Shown here: positions 9,077-18,050 of the stretch, piece after piece
Layout: every line of letters begins with the position of its first letter
Position numbering within the stretch: position 1 is the stretch's first letter
Notes under the pieces: generated by a model
What the model was told of the DNA's origin: nothing
Databases searched by the model: none
The model's input: only the letters and a program-made list of their open reading frames with translations
Position numbers and translations under genes: made by a program
NCBI GenBank assembly: GCA_044359525.1
Contig: JBIKLY010000010.1
Span: forward strand, 1-57,843
Reading direction: 5' to 3'
From: CAJBIL01 sp044359525
GTDB taxonomy: Bacteria > Pseudomonadota > Gammaproteobacteria > Burkholderiales > Rhodocyclaceae
DNA: 57,843 bases

Positions 9077-10405
9077 TCAGCCTTCTTTGCTGCAATCGCG
9101 CGGAGTGATGTTCTTCTCTTTGGCGTACTTGGCTGCAGATTCCTCGATCATCGGACGAACGATCGTCTGGTCGGAATCAATCCAGTCGGAGATGACCTTC
9201 CACTGTTTGCCGTCCCACTGCTGGAACTTGACCTTGCCCGAGCCTTCATGGTCAAGGCAGGTGACGTTCAGATCGGGCATAAAGCCTTCTGCACCGAGTT
9301 CCTTCAGACGCTTGGCATCGATCTTCAGGTGTTCCAGCGCCCAGCGCATCTGCTCGCCGGTGATCGGCTTGCCCTTGCCGTACTTCTCCTGCGCATTGCG
9401 GATCGCTTCGACCGTGATGATGCCGTGCACCACACCGCGGTTGTAGTAGATGCTGCCGACGCGGGACTTGTCTTCCATGTTGCCTTTGTTCTTCTTGTAG
9501 ACATTGTCCTGGATGGCCTTGATCACCGGGTAGTTCACCCCACCAACGTTGAAACCGGCGGAGATATAACCCTTGGCGGCATCACCCGCCGGGATCGCGT
9601 CTTCTTCAGCACCGGACCACCATACGGAAACGATCTTCTCGCGCGGGAAACCGATCTTGGCGGCGTTCTTCAATGCGGTCGGGTTCATCACACCCCAGCC
9701 GCGCAGAATCACCCAGTCCGGCTTTTCCTGACGAACCTTCAGCCACTGCGACTGCTGCTCATTGCCCGGATGCGCCACGGCGACGTGAACGACATTGAAG
9801 CCGTATTTTTTGGCTTGTGCATCAAGAACCGGGATGGTTTCCTTGCCGTAGGCCGAGTCATGATAGATGTTCATGATCTTCTTGCCCTTCAGTTTGTCCA
9901 TGCCGCCTTCCTTCATGCCGATGAACTTGATCTTGGCTGTGTTCTGCGACCAGTAGTTGGTCAGCATCGGGAAAACCCACGGGAAAACGCGGCCGTCGGA
10001 AGCATCGGTGCGACCATAACCAATCGTCACCACGGGAATCTTGTCGCCCGGCGCCTTGTCGATCACCGAATAGGTGATGCCGGTAGACAGCGGCTGGAAC
10101 ACCGTGTTACCCGTCGGCCCCTTGCTCTTCAATCGTTCGTAGCACTCAACACCGCGTGCGTTGTTGTATTCAGTTTCGCACTCTTCCCAGGTCAGTTTGA
10201 CGCCGTTGATACCGCCGTCACGCTCGTTGATCATGTTCATGTAGTCGATCCAGCCACCGTAGATGCCTGAACCGCCGGCGGCGTAAGCGCCAACCCGGTA
10301 GCTCGGCAAGCCAATGAACTGCTCCTTTGCCTGCGCCAAAGCCTGCTGCGCAAAGCCGACCACCAGTGCAGCGCCAACCACTAAACCGATACTTTTGGTT
10401 TTCAT
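9077..10405 (-). CDS. livK: Liv-type ABC transporter periplasmic substrate-binding protein
   Basis: A solute receptor of 442 residues. It has a Sec signal peptide (MKTKSIGLVVGAALVVGF, cleavage after ALAQ near residue 25), then a Peripla_BP_6-type fold with YRVGAYAAGGSGIYGGW near the mature N-terminus. The protein is longer than the LivK/LivJ of E. coli, as is common for receptors of this subgroup that serve aromatic or amide substrates. A GAGGAG ribosome binding site precedes the ATG. It is placed between livM and livF in one operon and should feed ligand to LivHM in the inner membrane. Confidence 0.92.
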   Translation of the reverse strand: MKTKSIGLVVGAALVVGFAQQALAQAKEQFIGLPSYRVGAYAAGGSGIYGGWIDYMNMINERDGGINGVKLTWEECETEYNNARGVECYERLKSKGPTGNTVFQPLSTGITYSVIDKAPGDKIPVVTIGYGRTDASDGRVFPWVFPMLTNYWSQNTAKIKFIGMKEGGMDKLKGKKIMNIYHDSAYGKETIPVLDAQAKKYGFNVVHVAVAHPGNEQQSQWLKVRQEKPDWVILRGWGVMNPTALKNAAKIGFPREKIVSVWWSGAEEDAIPAGDAAKGYISAGFNVGGVNYPVIKAIQDNVYKKNKGNMEDKSRVGSIYYNRGVVHGIITVEAIRNAQEKYGKGKPITGEQMRWALEHLKIDAKRLKELGAEGFMPDLNVTCLDHEGSGKVKFQQWDGKQWKVISDWIDSDQTIVRPMIEESAAKYAKEKNITPRDCSKEG

Positions 10406-10488
10406 CTATGTCTCCTCTTTATTGAATGAATCCATTCTTGAATTACCCGTCTGTAACACATCCACCAACGCTTTTTAAATCTACGCCC

Positions 10489-11556
10489 TCAATGCGGGAA
10501 AGGCCACAGACGCAGCTTTTCCTTGGCAATCTGCCATAAACGCGCCAAACCGTGCGGCTCGACGATCAGGAAGAAAATGATCAAGCCACCAAAAACGATC
10601 AGTTGCAGGTTCGAATTGATCGATGCCGGAAAAATGTTGGTGAGAAACTCCTGCACCAGCACGTCGAGCAGGATCGGCAACAGAACGATGAAGGCCGCAC
10701 CAAGGAAGGACCCCATGATGCTGCCGACGCCGCCGATGATGATCATGAACAGAATCTTGAACGACAGATCAAGGTTGAAACCCTCCGGCTCAACGGTGCC
10801 GATATAGGCAAAAGCGTAGAGCGCTCCTGCCACACCGCAATAGAATGAACTGATGGCAAAGGCGACCAGTTTGGTGTGCATGATACGGATGCCGATCACC
10901 TCGGCGGCGACGTCCATGTCACGCACCGCCATCCAGGCCCGCCCGATCGAGCCCCGAACCATATTTTTGGCAAGCATGGCCATGGTCACGACGATCGTCA
11001 GCACCAGCAGATACTTCGATCCAGCGGTCTCAAACTTGTAACCAAAAATCTGCATTGCCTGCGTCGTTATCACGCCGGACGAGCTGTTATCCGAAAACCA
11101 GGCGACTTTGGTCAGCAGCCAGACGACAAAGAACTGCGCCGCCAGTGTCGCCACGGCAAGATAGAAGCCCTTGATGCGCAGCGAAGGCAAACCGAAGGCG
11201 ATGCCAACCAGCGCAGCAGAAAGCCCCCCCAAAGCAAAGGCCGCGATCAACGGCATACCCTCAATGCGCAACATGAAGTTGAACGCCGCATAGGCGCCAA
11301 CCGCCATGAATGCCGCCGAACCCAACGAAAGCTGGCCGGCGTAACCGGTCAGAATATTGAGCCCGAGAGCAGCCAGTGCGAAAATCAGGAACGGAATGAT
11401 GATGCCCTTGAGCCAGTATTCACTGGCAAACATCGGCACCGCAAAAAAGGCAACGGCGAGCAACAAGGCGATGGCAATCCGGTCCTGACGAATCGGAAAT
11501 ACCTGCTGGTCGGCGGCATAGCTGGTCTTGAACTGGCCGGCTTCACGATAGAACAT
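10489..11556 (-). CDS. livM: Liv-type ABC transporter permease, LivM family
   Basis: An inner-membrane protein of 355 residues with about nine to ten hydrophobic helices. The segment GLNILTGYAGQLSLGSAAFMA near residue 65 and the loop GRAWMAVRDMDVAAEVIG are the family's hallmark motifs; the latter is the contact with the ATPase. The start ATG is preceded by a purine-rich GGAG. It is encoded 26 bases after livH and before livK, so it is co-transcribed with the other transporter genes. Confidence 0.92.
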   Translation of the reverse strand: MFYREAGQFKTSYAADQQVFPIRQDRIAIALLLAVAFFAVPMFASEYWLKGIIIPFLIFALAALGLNILTGYAGQLSLGSAAFMAVGAYAAFNFMLRIEGMPLIAAFALGGLSAALVGIAFGLPSLRIKGFYLAVATLAAQFFVVWLLTKVAWFSDNSSSGVITTQAMQIFGYKFETAGSKYLLVLTIVVTMAMLAKNMVRGSIGRAWMAVRDMDVAAEVIGIRIMHTKLVAFAISSFYCGVAGALYAFAYIGTVEPEGFNLDLSFKILFMIIIGGVGSIMGSFLGAAFIVLLPILLDVLVQEFLTNIFPASINSNLQLIVFGGLIIFFLIVEPHGLARLWQIAKEKLRLWPFPH

Positions 11557-11582
11557 GTCGATCTACTCCTTGGTGGCAGGCG

Positions 11583-12509
11583 TTAAACGCGGTCAATATG
11601 CTTCTCGCCGAACAGACCGTGCGGCCGGACCAGCAAAACAAAAAGCGCCAATACATACGGGAACCACGAGTCGATACCGCCGCCAACAAATTCCCCAAGA
11701 TAGACCTCCGCCAGTTTTTCGCTCGAACCGATGATCAAGCCACCGAGAATCGCACCCGGAATCGAGGTAAAACCGCCGAGAATCAAGACGGGGAGCGCCT
11801 TCAATGCAGTGAAGGTCAGCGCGAACTGCACGCCATTGCGGGCACCCCAGATCAGGCCGGCAACAAGGGCAACAAATCCGGCGACTGACCAGACGATGAC
11901 CCAGATGGTCTGCAGCGGAATACCGATCGACAAGGCCGCCTGATGGTCATCGGCCACCGCACGCAAGGCCCGCCCGGTGCGCGTATATTGAAAAGCCAGC
12001 GCCAGCACCGTCACCAGCACACCAGCGACAGCGGCCGCGAAAACGTCGAACTGCGAAACGCCGATACCGGTCGAATCCATGATCCACTGGATCGGCATGT
12101 CTTCAATGCCGAGATCAAGACCGCGCACGTTGGCGCCCCAGACGCCTTGCGCAATGCCTTCGACCAGATAGGTCAAGCCGATGGTCGCCATGAACAACGT
12201 GATTGGCGGCTGGTTGACCAGCGAGCGCAGAACAAAACGCTCGGTGGCCATCGCCAGCAGCACCATGCAGAAGAAGGCGAGCGGCATGGCCAGCCAGAAC
12301 ACGGCGCTACCGCCGGCAGGTAGCCCGGTCCAGCGCGGCAATACTTCGGTAAAGCCGACAAAGAACAATGCGGCGAAGAAAACCATCGCCCCCTGGGCAA
12401 AATTAAACACGCCGGAAGCTTTATAAATCAGCACAAAACCCAGCGCCACGAGTGAATAGAGCACCCCTGAGAGCAGCCCGGCAACCAGCACTTCGATGAA
12501 GAATTGCAT
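11583..12509 (-). CDS. livH: Liv-type ABC transporter permease, LivH family
   Basis: An inner-membrane permease of 308 residues with about eight hydrophobic helices. It shows the LivH N-terminal pattern LLSGVLYSLVALGFVLIYKASGVFNFAQGAM and the ATPase-contact loop TGRALRAVADDHQAALSIGI. It pairs with LivM to form the pore of the transporter. The gene lies between livG (20 bases upstream) and livM (26 bases downstream) in the same operon. Confidence 0.92.
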   Translation of the reverse strand: MQFFIEVLVAGLLSGVLYSLVALGFVLIYKASGVFNFAQGAMVFFAALFFVGFTEVLPRWTGLPAGGSAVFWLAMPLAFFCMVLLAMATERFVLRSLVNQPPITLFMATIGLTYLVEGIAQGVWGANVRGLDLGIEDMPIQWIMDSTGIGVSQFDVFAAAVAGVLVTVLALAFQYTRTGRALRAVADDHQAALSIGIPLQTIWVIVWSVAGFVALVAGLIWGARNGVQFALTFTALKALPVLILGGFTSIPGAILGGLIIGSSEKLAEVYLGEFVGGGIDSWFPYVLALFVLLVRPHGLFGEKHIDRV

Positions 12510-12529
12510 ATCTGTGTCCTCGTTTTTCT

Positions 12530-13315
12530 CTAGTGCGACACGCCAAGGTAGGCGGAGATCACCTCTGGATTGTTGCGCACCTCATCGGGCGTCCCGTCGC
12601 CGATCTTCTTGCCGTAATCGAGCACGACAACGCGATCCGAGATATCCATAACCACCGCCATGTCGTGTTCGATCAGCACGATGGTGGTACCAAACTGATC
12701 ATTGACGTCGAGAATAAAACGGCACATGTCCTGTTTTTCCTCGACGTTCATGCCGGCCATCGGCTCGTCGAGCAGCAACATGGTCGGCTCGGCGGCGAGC
12801 GCCCGCGCCAGCTCAACGCGCTTTTGCAGGCCGTAGGGCAAACGGCCGACCGGCGTCTTGCGGATGTGCTGGATCTCCAGAAAGTCGATCACTTCCTCGA
12901 CTTTTTTGCGGTGCTCCATTTCCTCGCGACCGGCACGCCCGATACGGATCGCCTGTTCAAGAAAATTCGCTTTCATTTTGGTGTTGCGGCCGGTCATGAC
13001 GTTGTCGAGAACGGTCATCCCCTTGAACAGCGCAATGTTCTGAAAGGTGCGGGCAATGCCTTGCATGGCTGCCTCATGAGGCTCCATTTTGCGCCGCTCT
13101 TCGCCACGGAAATTGATGCGACCTTCCTGCGGGTGGTAAACGCCGTTGATGACGTTGAGCATCGAACTCTTGCCCGCCCCATTCGGCCCGATGATGGCGC
13201 GTACCTCGTGCTCGCGCACATCAAACGAAATGTCGGTCAGCGCTTTGACACCGCCGAAACGCAGAGAAATATGCTGCAGTTCGAGAATGACATCGCCGAT
13301 TTTTCTTCCACTCAT
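12530..13315 (-). CDS. livG: Liv-type ABC transporter ATP-binding protein, LivG family
   Basis: The second ATPase subunit, 261 residues. It has Walker A GPNGAGKSS, the LivG-specific segment GIARTFQNIALFKGMTVLDNV, signature LPYGLQKRVELARAL (the degenerate form usual in LivG), Walker B MLLLDEPMAGM and switch His in LIEHDM. It is placed directly after the long acyl-CoA ligase gene, 34 bases apart, and 20 bases before livH. Together with LivF it powers import. Confidence 0.93.
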   Translation of the reverse strand: MSGRKIGDVILELQHISLRFGGVKALTDISFDVREHEVRAIIGPNGAGKSSMLNVINGVYHPQEGRINFRGEERRKMEPHEAAMQGIARTFQNIALFKGMTVLDNVMTGRNTKMKANFLEQAIRIGRAGREEMEHRKKVEEVIDFLEIQHIRKTPVGRLPYGLQKRVELARALAAEPTMLLLDEPMAGMNVEEKQDMCRFILDVNDQFGTTIVLIEHDMAVVMDISDRVVVLDYGKKIGDGTPDEVRNNPEVISAYLGVSH

Positions 13316-13349
13316 GTTGATCCCTGCAAAGTTGGGTGGCGGGTTGGCA

Positions 13350-15308
13350 TCAAGCAGCCTGCCGCACGACCGGGTAGGTCTTCACATCGCGAATCTGCAG
13401 ATCAGCCGCCACCTTGCCGGTACGGCCGTCTTCAAACTTGACCTGGGTTTCGATGAACTGCGTGGCCTTGCCGGCGTAAAGCGCGTCGATCAGCACGGCA
13501 TACTTCTCGCCAACAAAACCGCGACGCACCTTGCGTGTGCGAGTCAGTTCGTCGTCATCGGGGTCGAGTTCCTTATGCAGGATCAGGAAGCGGTGGATCT
13601 GCGAATCAGCGAGCATGCCTTCACCGACCAGCTCGGCATTGACCTGCTCGATACACTCCTGAATCAGGCCGTAAACTTCCTGCCTTGCCGCCAGATCGGT
13701 GTAGCCGGAGTAGGCAATCCCGCGCCGCTCGGCCCAGTTGCCGACGGCACCGATATCAATGTTGATGAAAGCACAAACCATGTCGCGCTTGTCGCCGAAG
13801 ACAACGGCCTCCTTGACGTGCTGGAAGAACTTGAGCTTGTTCTCGATGTAGTTCGGCGCGTACATCGCCCCGTTGCACAGCTTGCCGACGTCCTTGGCGC
13901 GATCGATGATTTTCAGATGCCCTTCATCGTCGAACATGCCCGCGTCTCCGGTCATGAAATAACCATCGGCGTTGATCGATTCGGCGGTGGCATCCGGCCG
14001 CTTGTAATACTCCTTGAGCAGCATCGGGCCTTTGACCAGAATCTCGCCGTTCTCGGCAATCTTCACCTCGACGCCCGGCGCCGGCTTGCCAACGCTGTCA
14101 AACTTGATCTGCCCGTCCGGCTGCAGACAGACGTAAGCGCAGGTTTCGGTCTGCCCGTAAAGCTGCTTGAGGTTGATGCCGATCGAACGATAGAAACGGA
14201 ACAGATCCGGGCCGATCGCCGCACCGGCGGTATAAGCAACGCGCACCCGGCTCAAGCCGAGAACATTTTTCAGCGGACCGAACACCAGGAAATTGCCCAG
14301 CGCGTAAAGCAGGCGATCACCCAGTGCGACCGGCTTACCGTCGAGCACATCCGAACCACAACGCCGCGCCACGGCCATGAAGTAGTGAAACAGTTTCTGC
14401 TTCATCGCGCTGGCGTCTTCCATGCGGATCATGACCTGTGTCAGCAGGTTTTCAAAAACACGTGGCGGCGCAAAATAGTAGGTTGGGCCAATCTCGCGCA
14501 GATCGGTCATGACCGTCTCGCCGGACTCCGGGCAGTTGATCGTAAAACCGGTCACCATCGCCTGCGCGAAGGAGAACAGATGATCGCCCACCCAAGCCAT
14601 CGGCAGATAGGAAAGAATGTCTTCATCCGCCGTCAGGTGATCGAACTCGACCCCGCCTCGTGCCGCACTGATAAAGGCATTGTGCGTCAGGCAAACGCCT
14701 TTCGGCTTACCGGTGGTGCCCGAGGTATAGAGCATGACGCTGACGTCATCAAACGCGCCAAGCGTTACTTCAGCATCCAGGAAATCGGGGTGGTTCTGGT
14801 TGTGAATCCGCCCCATCGCCATCAACTCTTCGATGTCGTGGATGAATGGCTGGTTGTAATGCCGCATGCCGCGCGCATCGTCATAGACAATGTGCTCAAG
14901 CTGCGGCATCTGCGCCTTCAGCTCAAGCAGTTTGTCGACCTGCTCCTGATCTTCGACCAGCGCAAAGCGGATAGCGGCATCCTGCAGTACGAAAAGCATT
15001 TCGTTGGCGACGGCATCCTGATAGAGCGGAACCGGCACGCCCCCCAGACATTGCACAGCGGCCATCGTCATATATAGACGCGGCCGGTTGTCGCCGATGA
15101 TCGCCAGGTTGTCGCCGCGCTTGAAGCCCATCTCGGCCAGGCCGCAGGCCAGCGCGCGAACGTGTTCTGAAACATCGTTCCAGGTCCACGATTGCCAGAT
15201 GCCAAGGTGTTTTTCACGCATTGCCGTCTTATTGGCACGCACCTGGGCATGGTAAAAAAGCAGGCGAGGAAAAGTATCCCCTGCCCTGGAAGAAGCCATC
15301 TCTGGCAT
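13350..15308 (-). CDS. AMP-dependent acyl-CoA synthetase (long-chain fatty-acid/aryl-CoA ligase type)
   Basis: An adenylate-forming ligase of 652 residues that joins a carboxylic acid to CoA with ATP. The phosphate loop is MLYTSGTTGKPKGV (about residue 204), the adenylate motif is LYGQTETCAY, and MTGDAGMFDDEGHLKIIDRAKD contains the Asp and Arg of the hinge region. The length matches the AMP-binding long-chain ligase group often found in Liv operons of Betaproteobacteria. The start ATG at 15308 has GGAGGGG seven bases upstream, much better than the in-frame codon at 15338. It is the first gene of the minus-strand operon and divergent from the Crp/Fnr regulator, which may control it. Confidence 0.9.
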   Translation of the reverse strand: MPEMASSRAGDTFPRLLFYHAQVRANKTAMREKHLGIWQSWTWNDVSEHVRALACGLAEMGFKRGDNLAIIGDNRPRLYMTMAAVQCLGGVPVPLYQDAVANEMLFVLQDAAIRFALVEDQEQVDKLLELKAQMPQLEHIVYDDARGMRHYNQPFIHDIEELMAMGRIHNQNHPDFLDAEVTLGAFDDVSVMLYTSGTTGKPKGVCLTHNAFISAARGGVEFDHLTADEDILSYLPMAWVGDHLFSFAQAMVTGFTINCPESGETVMTDLREIGPTYYFAPPRVFENLLTQVMIRMEDASAMKQKLFHYFMAVARRCGSDVLDGKPVALGDRLLYALGNFLVFGPLKNVLGLSRVRVAYTAGAAIGPDLFRFYRSIGINLKQLYGQTETCAYVCLQPDGQIKFDSVGKPAPGVEVKIAENGEILVKGPMLLKEYYKRPDATAESINADGYFMTGDAGMFDDEGHLKIIDRAKDVGKLCNGAMYAPNYIENKLKFFQHVKEAVVFGDKRDMVCAFINIDIGAVGNWAERRGIAYSGYTDLAARQEVYGLIQECIEQVNAELVGEGMLADSQIHRFLILHKELDPDDDELTRTRKVRRGFVGEKYAVLIDALYAGKATQFIETQVKFEDGRTGKVAADLQIRDVKTYPVVRQAA

Positions 15309-15471
15309 TTTGTCCCCTCCGGGTCGAAAACCTGTCATTCGTGTGCCAGGTCATTATTATTGATTACGGACTACCGAGCGTGATTCTAATCGCTATTCGG
15401 CCAACGCAATTGCGCAGCGCAGCATGACTGCACAAGCAAACATGAACCCCAGTCTAAGTGGTGCGGCGGAC

Positions 15472-15496
15472 TATAATTGTCGCCTACCTGACAATT
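15472..15496 (+). promoter_or_regulatory. -10 box and palindromic operator-like site before the Crp/Fnr gene
   Basis: A TATAAT hexamer lies at 15472-15477, with no clear -35 box. Overlapping its 3' end is a 22-base palindrome, AATTGTC (15475-15481), eight bases, GACAATT (15490-15496). The overall size and two-fold symmetry are those of a Crp/Fnr-family binding site, though the half-site differs from the Fnr (TTGAT) and Crp (TGTGA) consensus. Its position over the likely transcription start would suit autorepression. Confidence 0.5.
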
Positions 15497-15514
15497 GGCA
15501 GGATATTGGAAAAT

Positions 15515-16189
15515 ATGCTGACGCTAAACGAAATGCTTAAAGCATCCGCCTGGGCAAGCGCCCTGACCGATGACCAGTTTCGGAAAGTCAATGCCGGCAT
15601 TGTCGTACGCATCATTCCGGCAGGCGGTTTCGTCTGCATGAAGGGGGAGCCGGTTGAGCACTGGATGGGGGTTGTTGATGGACTGGTCAAGATGGCCAGC
15701 AACTGGCGCAGCGGCAAGACCACGACCTTTACCGGACTGTCCGCTGGCGGCTGGTTCGGCGAAGGGTCGCTGCTAAAAACCGACCCGCGCAAATACGATG
15801 TGATCGCCCTGCGCGAGTCGCAAGTTGCCTACATGAACCGCAGCACCTTCCAGTGGCTGCTTGACCACAGCATTCCCTTCAATCGTTTTCTCATCATCCA
15901 GCTCAACGAACGGCTCGGCCAGTTTATCGGCATGATGGAAAACGAGCGCCTGCTTGACACCGATGCCCGCCTTGCCCGCTGTCTGGCCGCCATGTTCAAC
16001 CCCGTTCTCTACCCGGGCATCAGTCGCGAAATAAAAATCTCGCAGGAAGAAATCGGCTTTCTCGCCGGCGTCTCCCGCCAACGGGTCAACCAGGCGCTAC
16101 GCAAACTGGAAGAGGCCGGTCTGCTGCGTATTGACTACGGCAGTGTAACCATCCTGGACCTCGACGGACTGCGCTGTTTCGGTGAATAA
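15515..16189 (+). CDS. Crp/Fnr-family transcriptional regulator
   Basis: A protein of 224 residues with an N-terminal cyclic-nucleotide-binding-like beta barrel (about residues 20-125, including GAWFGEGSLL-like GGWFGEGSLL) and a C-terminal winged helix (ISQEEIGFLAGVSRQRVNQAL, about residues 170-195). The cysteines needed for an Fnr iron-sulfur cluster are absent from the N-terminus, so it is not an oxygen-sensing Fnr. The ATG at 15515 is preferred to an earlier GTG at 15458 because a purine-rich GGATATTGGA precedes it and the TATAAT box lies downstream of that GTG. It is divergent from the ligase-transport operon and may regulate it. Confidence 0.88.
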   Translation: MLTLNEMLKASAWASALTDDQFRKVNAGIVVRIIPAGGFVCMKGEPVEHWMGVVDGLVKMASNWRSGKTTTFTGLSAGGWFGEGSLLKTDPRKYDVIALRESQVAYMNRSTFQWLLDHSIPFNRFLIIQLNERLGQFIGMMENERLLDTDARLARCLAAMFNPVLYPGISREIKISQEEIGFLAGVSRQRVNQALRKLEEAGLLRIDYGSVTILDLDGLRCFGE

Positions 16190-16216
16190 ACAGCCAATCA
16201 GGCAAACACAGGCAAA

Positions 16217-16235
16217 ACTGGACAAAGTGCAGCGA
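16217..16235. repeat. 19-base direct repeat, copy 1
   Basis: ACTGGACAAAGTGCAGCGA occurs here and again at 28400-28418. Both copies are intergenic, 20-40 bases upstream of a plus-strand start codon. A perfect 19-base match is unlikely by chance in 58 kb. It contains ACT/AGT half-sites around GGACAA. Its role is unknown. Confidence 0.5.
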
Positions 16236-16273
16236 ATGGTGAAAATAGGGCCAGGCAAATCACCCGAGTCATC

Positions 16274-16834
16274 ATGGACCACCTGATCAGGGACACGGCA
16301 ACACTGGAGATGTACGCATGGCTGGACGCAGATGCCGAGCTTCCGGGCTGGGACATCCTGACCGGCAATCCTTTTGGCGCCTCGCTGCCGGAAGACCAGT
16401 TCACGACCGTACAGAACTATTTTGCCGAATACCATCTGGAGTATTTTCGGCAACGCCTGTTCAATCCCTTTCCCAGCCGTCTGCATTCGCTGCTGCTCTT
16501 CGCCACAAAAGTTGACGCGGAGACTTTCCGCAGCAAACACCCTGCCCGTGTTTACGGCAAGCAGCTGACCAAGGCGCGTAGCACTGGCGCTTACATTTGC
16601 TCTTTCCACGATTCGAGTTGGCTGGACTACCTGCGGCTACCGCACAACCTGAGCCTGGCAACGCTCGACGAGGTGGCCAATTACTACTGGAAGGGAACGC
16701 TGGTCGAGGAAGCCGGGCTCCGCTTTCTCAACGAGCGCTGGCGCGACCCACCGGTTATCGAAGCCCTATTTCAGGGCTCGCTGGAACCCGTGATGCGCAG
16801 CACGCGCAACGCCTGGCTACCGGGTTTTTCCTGA
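16274..16834 (+). CDS. Hypothetical protein
   Basis: A soluble protein of 186 residues that I do not recognise. It has no signal peptide or membrane segment and is rich in aromatic residues, for example FAEYHLEYFRQRLFNPFPSR and STGAYICSFHDSSWLDYLRL. The latter stretches could form an active-site region, but I cannot name a family with confidence. The ribosome binding site is weak. The gene lies between the Crp/Fnr regulator and the catalase, and a 19-base repeat found again in front of aroQ lies 38 bases upstream of its start. Confidence 0.6.
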   Translation: MDHLIRDTATLEMYAWLDADAELPGWDILTGNPFGASLPEDQFTTVQNYFAEYHLEYFRQRLFNPFPSRLHSLLLFATKVDAETFRSKHPARVYGKQLTKARSTGAYICSFHDSSWLDYLRLPHNLSLATLDEVANYYWKGTLVEEAGLRFLNERWRDPPVIEALFQGSLEPVMRSTRNAWLPGFS

Positions 16835-16959
16835 CGCTCCCTAAGGCAAACCCAGTCGGCAAAAAAACATTGGGTGGCTCCCGATATTTTTTGTAACAAA
16901 TCCGCCGCTCGCCACGACATGGTGGCAGGAAGTCTTTTTTACCACCAAAGGAGAACACC

Positions 16960-17979
16960 ATGCGCGCGAAAAAACCAGCTGACAAAACCCCGTTGTGGAC
17001 ACTTGCCGGCATCAGTCTGCCACTCATACTGGGCGCGGCTCTGGCGCAACCTGCGCTGGCCGACAATGCCGCAGCACCCGATGCAACGGAAATGGTAAAT
17101 GCCCTCAATCGTGTATTCGGCAGCCATCCGGGAGCGCGTGGCTCGCATGCCAAAGGATTCTGTGCGAAAGGGCAATTCACGCCCGATGTGCAAGCCGGCC
17201 GTTTTGTCAAAGGGCCGATGTTTGCTTCGGCCACACCGATCCCCGCCTCGATCCGTTTTTCGATCGGCGGCGGCAATCCCGGCGTTTCGGACAAGAGTCG
17301 TAGCGCCCGCGGCCTGTCGGTACATCTCGCCCATGCCGGTGAGCAATTCGATCTGGTCCTGATCTCCGAGCCGGTATTCTTTGCCGCCACCCCCCAATCC
17401 TTCGTCAGCTTCCTCGACGCCCGCATTGCCGACCCAACAACCCGCAAACCGAATCCCGAAAAAATCGCGGCCCATAACAGCCGCCATCCCGATGGAAAAC
17501 TACAGGGTAGCCTGCTGGCGGCGCACGCGGCGCCCGCCTCCTATGCAACAACTCCCTACTTCTCCAACCATGCCTTCGGCTTTACCAGCAGCGCAGGGGC
17601 TCAGCAATGGGCACGTATCGTGGTCGAACCCGAAGCGGGTACGCATTACCTGAACGAGGACGAGGAAAAGACCTTGCCCGACAACTTCCTTGAAGGCGAA
17701 TTGCAACAGCGACTGGCCAAGGCGCCGGCCAGTTTTGTCATTCACGCCCAAACGGCAGGAAAAGACGACTCGCTGACCGACCCCAGCAAGCCATGGAGCA
17801 GCACCAACCGGGTACCGCTTGGTCGCTTGACGGTCAGCGATGTGAGCGCAAAAGCCGATTGCGACGGTATGATGTACGTGCCGACCCGCCTGCCTGACAG
17901 CATCGTCCCGAGCGCCGATCCCCTGTTGCAGATGCGGGCGGCGGCCTATGCCGTGTCATTGTCACGGCGCACCCGATAA
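16960..17979 (+). CDS. Catalase-family peroxidase (SrpA-like), exported
   Basis: A protein of 339 residues, shorter than a classical catalase (about 480 or more) but usual for the SrpA-like heme peroxidases. A signal peptide spans the first 35 residues (hydrophobic run ending in AQPALA), so it acts in the periplasm. The catalytic His is in GSHAKGFCAKG (about residue 62). The proximal Tyr is likely in RAAAYAVSL near the C-terminus, where catalases have R-x3-Y. It would reduce peroxide at the expense of organic donors. A strong AAAGGAG site precedes the ATG. A tight hairpin follows its stop, and then an ECF sigma/anti-sigma pair, which may control it. Confidence 0.88.
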   Translation: MRAKKPADKTPLWTLAGISLPLILGAALAQPALADNAAAPDATEMVNALNRVFGSHPGARGSHAKGFCAKGQFTPDVQAGRFVKGPMFASATPIPASIRFSIGGGNPGVSDKSRSARGLSVHLAHAGEQFDLVLISEPVFFAATPQSFVSFLDARIADPTTRKPNPEKIAAHNSRHPDGKLQGSLLAAHAAPASYATTPYFSNHAFGFTSSAGAQQWARIVVEPEAGTHYLNEDEEKTLPDNFLEGELQQRLAKAPASFVIHAQTAGKDDSLTDPSKPWSSTNRVPLGRLTVSDVSAKADCDGMMYVPTRLPDSIVPSADPLLQMRAAAYAVSLSRRTR

Positions 17980-17983
17980 ATCG

Positions 17984-18009
17984 CCGACGCTCTGCCCGCA
18001 GAGCGTCGG
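17984..18009 (+). terminator. Strong hairpin after the catalase gene
   Basis: CCGACGCTCTGC (17984-17995) and GCAGAGCGTCGG (17998-18009) are perfect 12-base arms around CC. It starts five bases after the catalase stop. There is no following U-run, so it may act as a Rho-independent-like pause site, an mRNA stabiliser, or a partial barrier that sets the level of sigma-factor transcription. Confidence 0.6.
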
Positions 18010-18050
18010 TGGTCGGTGCCTGCGCGGTCGGCCGACGGCTTTGATCCGGG

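Noticed and set aside
13146..15077. Long open frame of 643 codons on the plus strand, antisense to the acyl-CoA ligase
   Set aside because: It lies wholly opposite a well matched ligase and the start of livG, has low-complexity His/Asp/Gln-rich translation and no domain; it is a shadow frame typical of GC-rich DNA.
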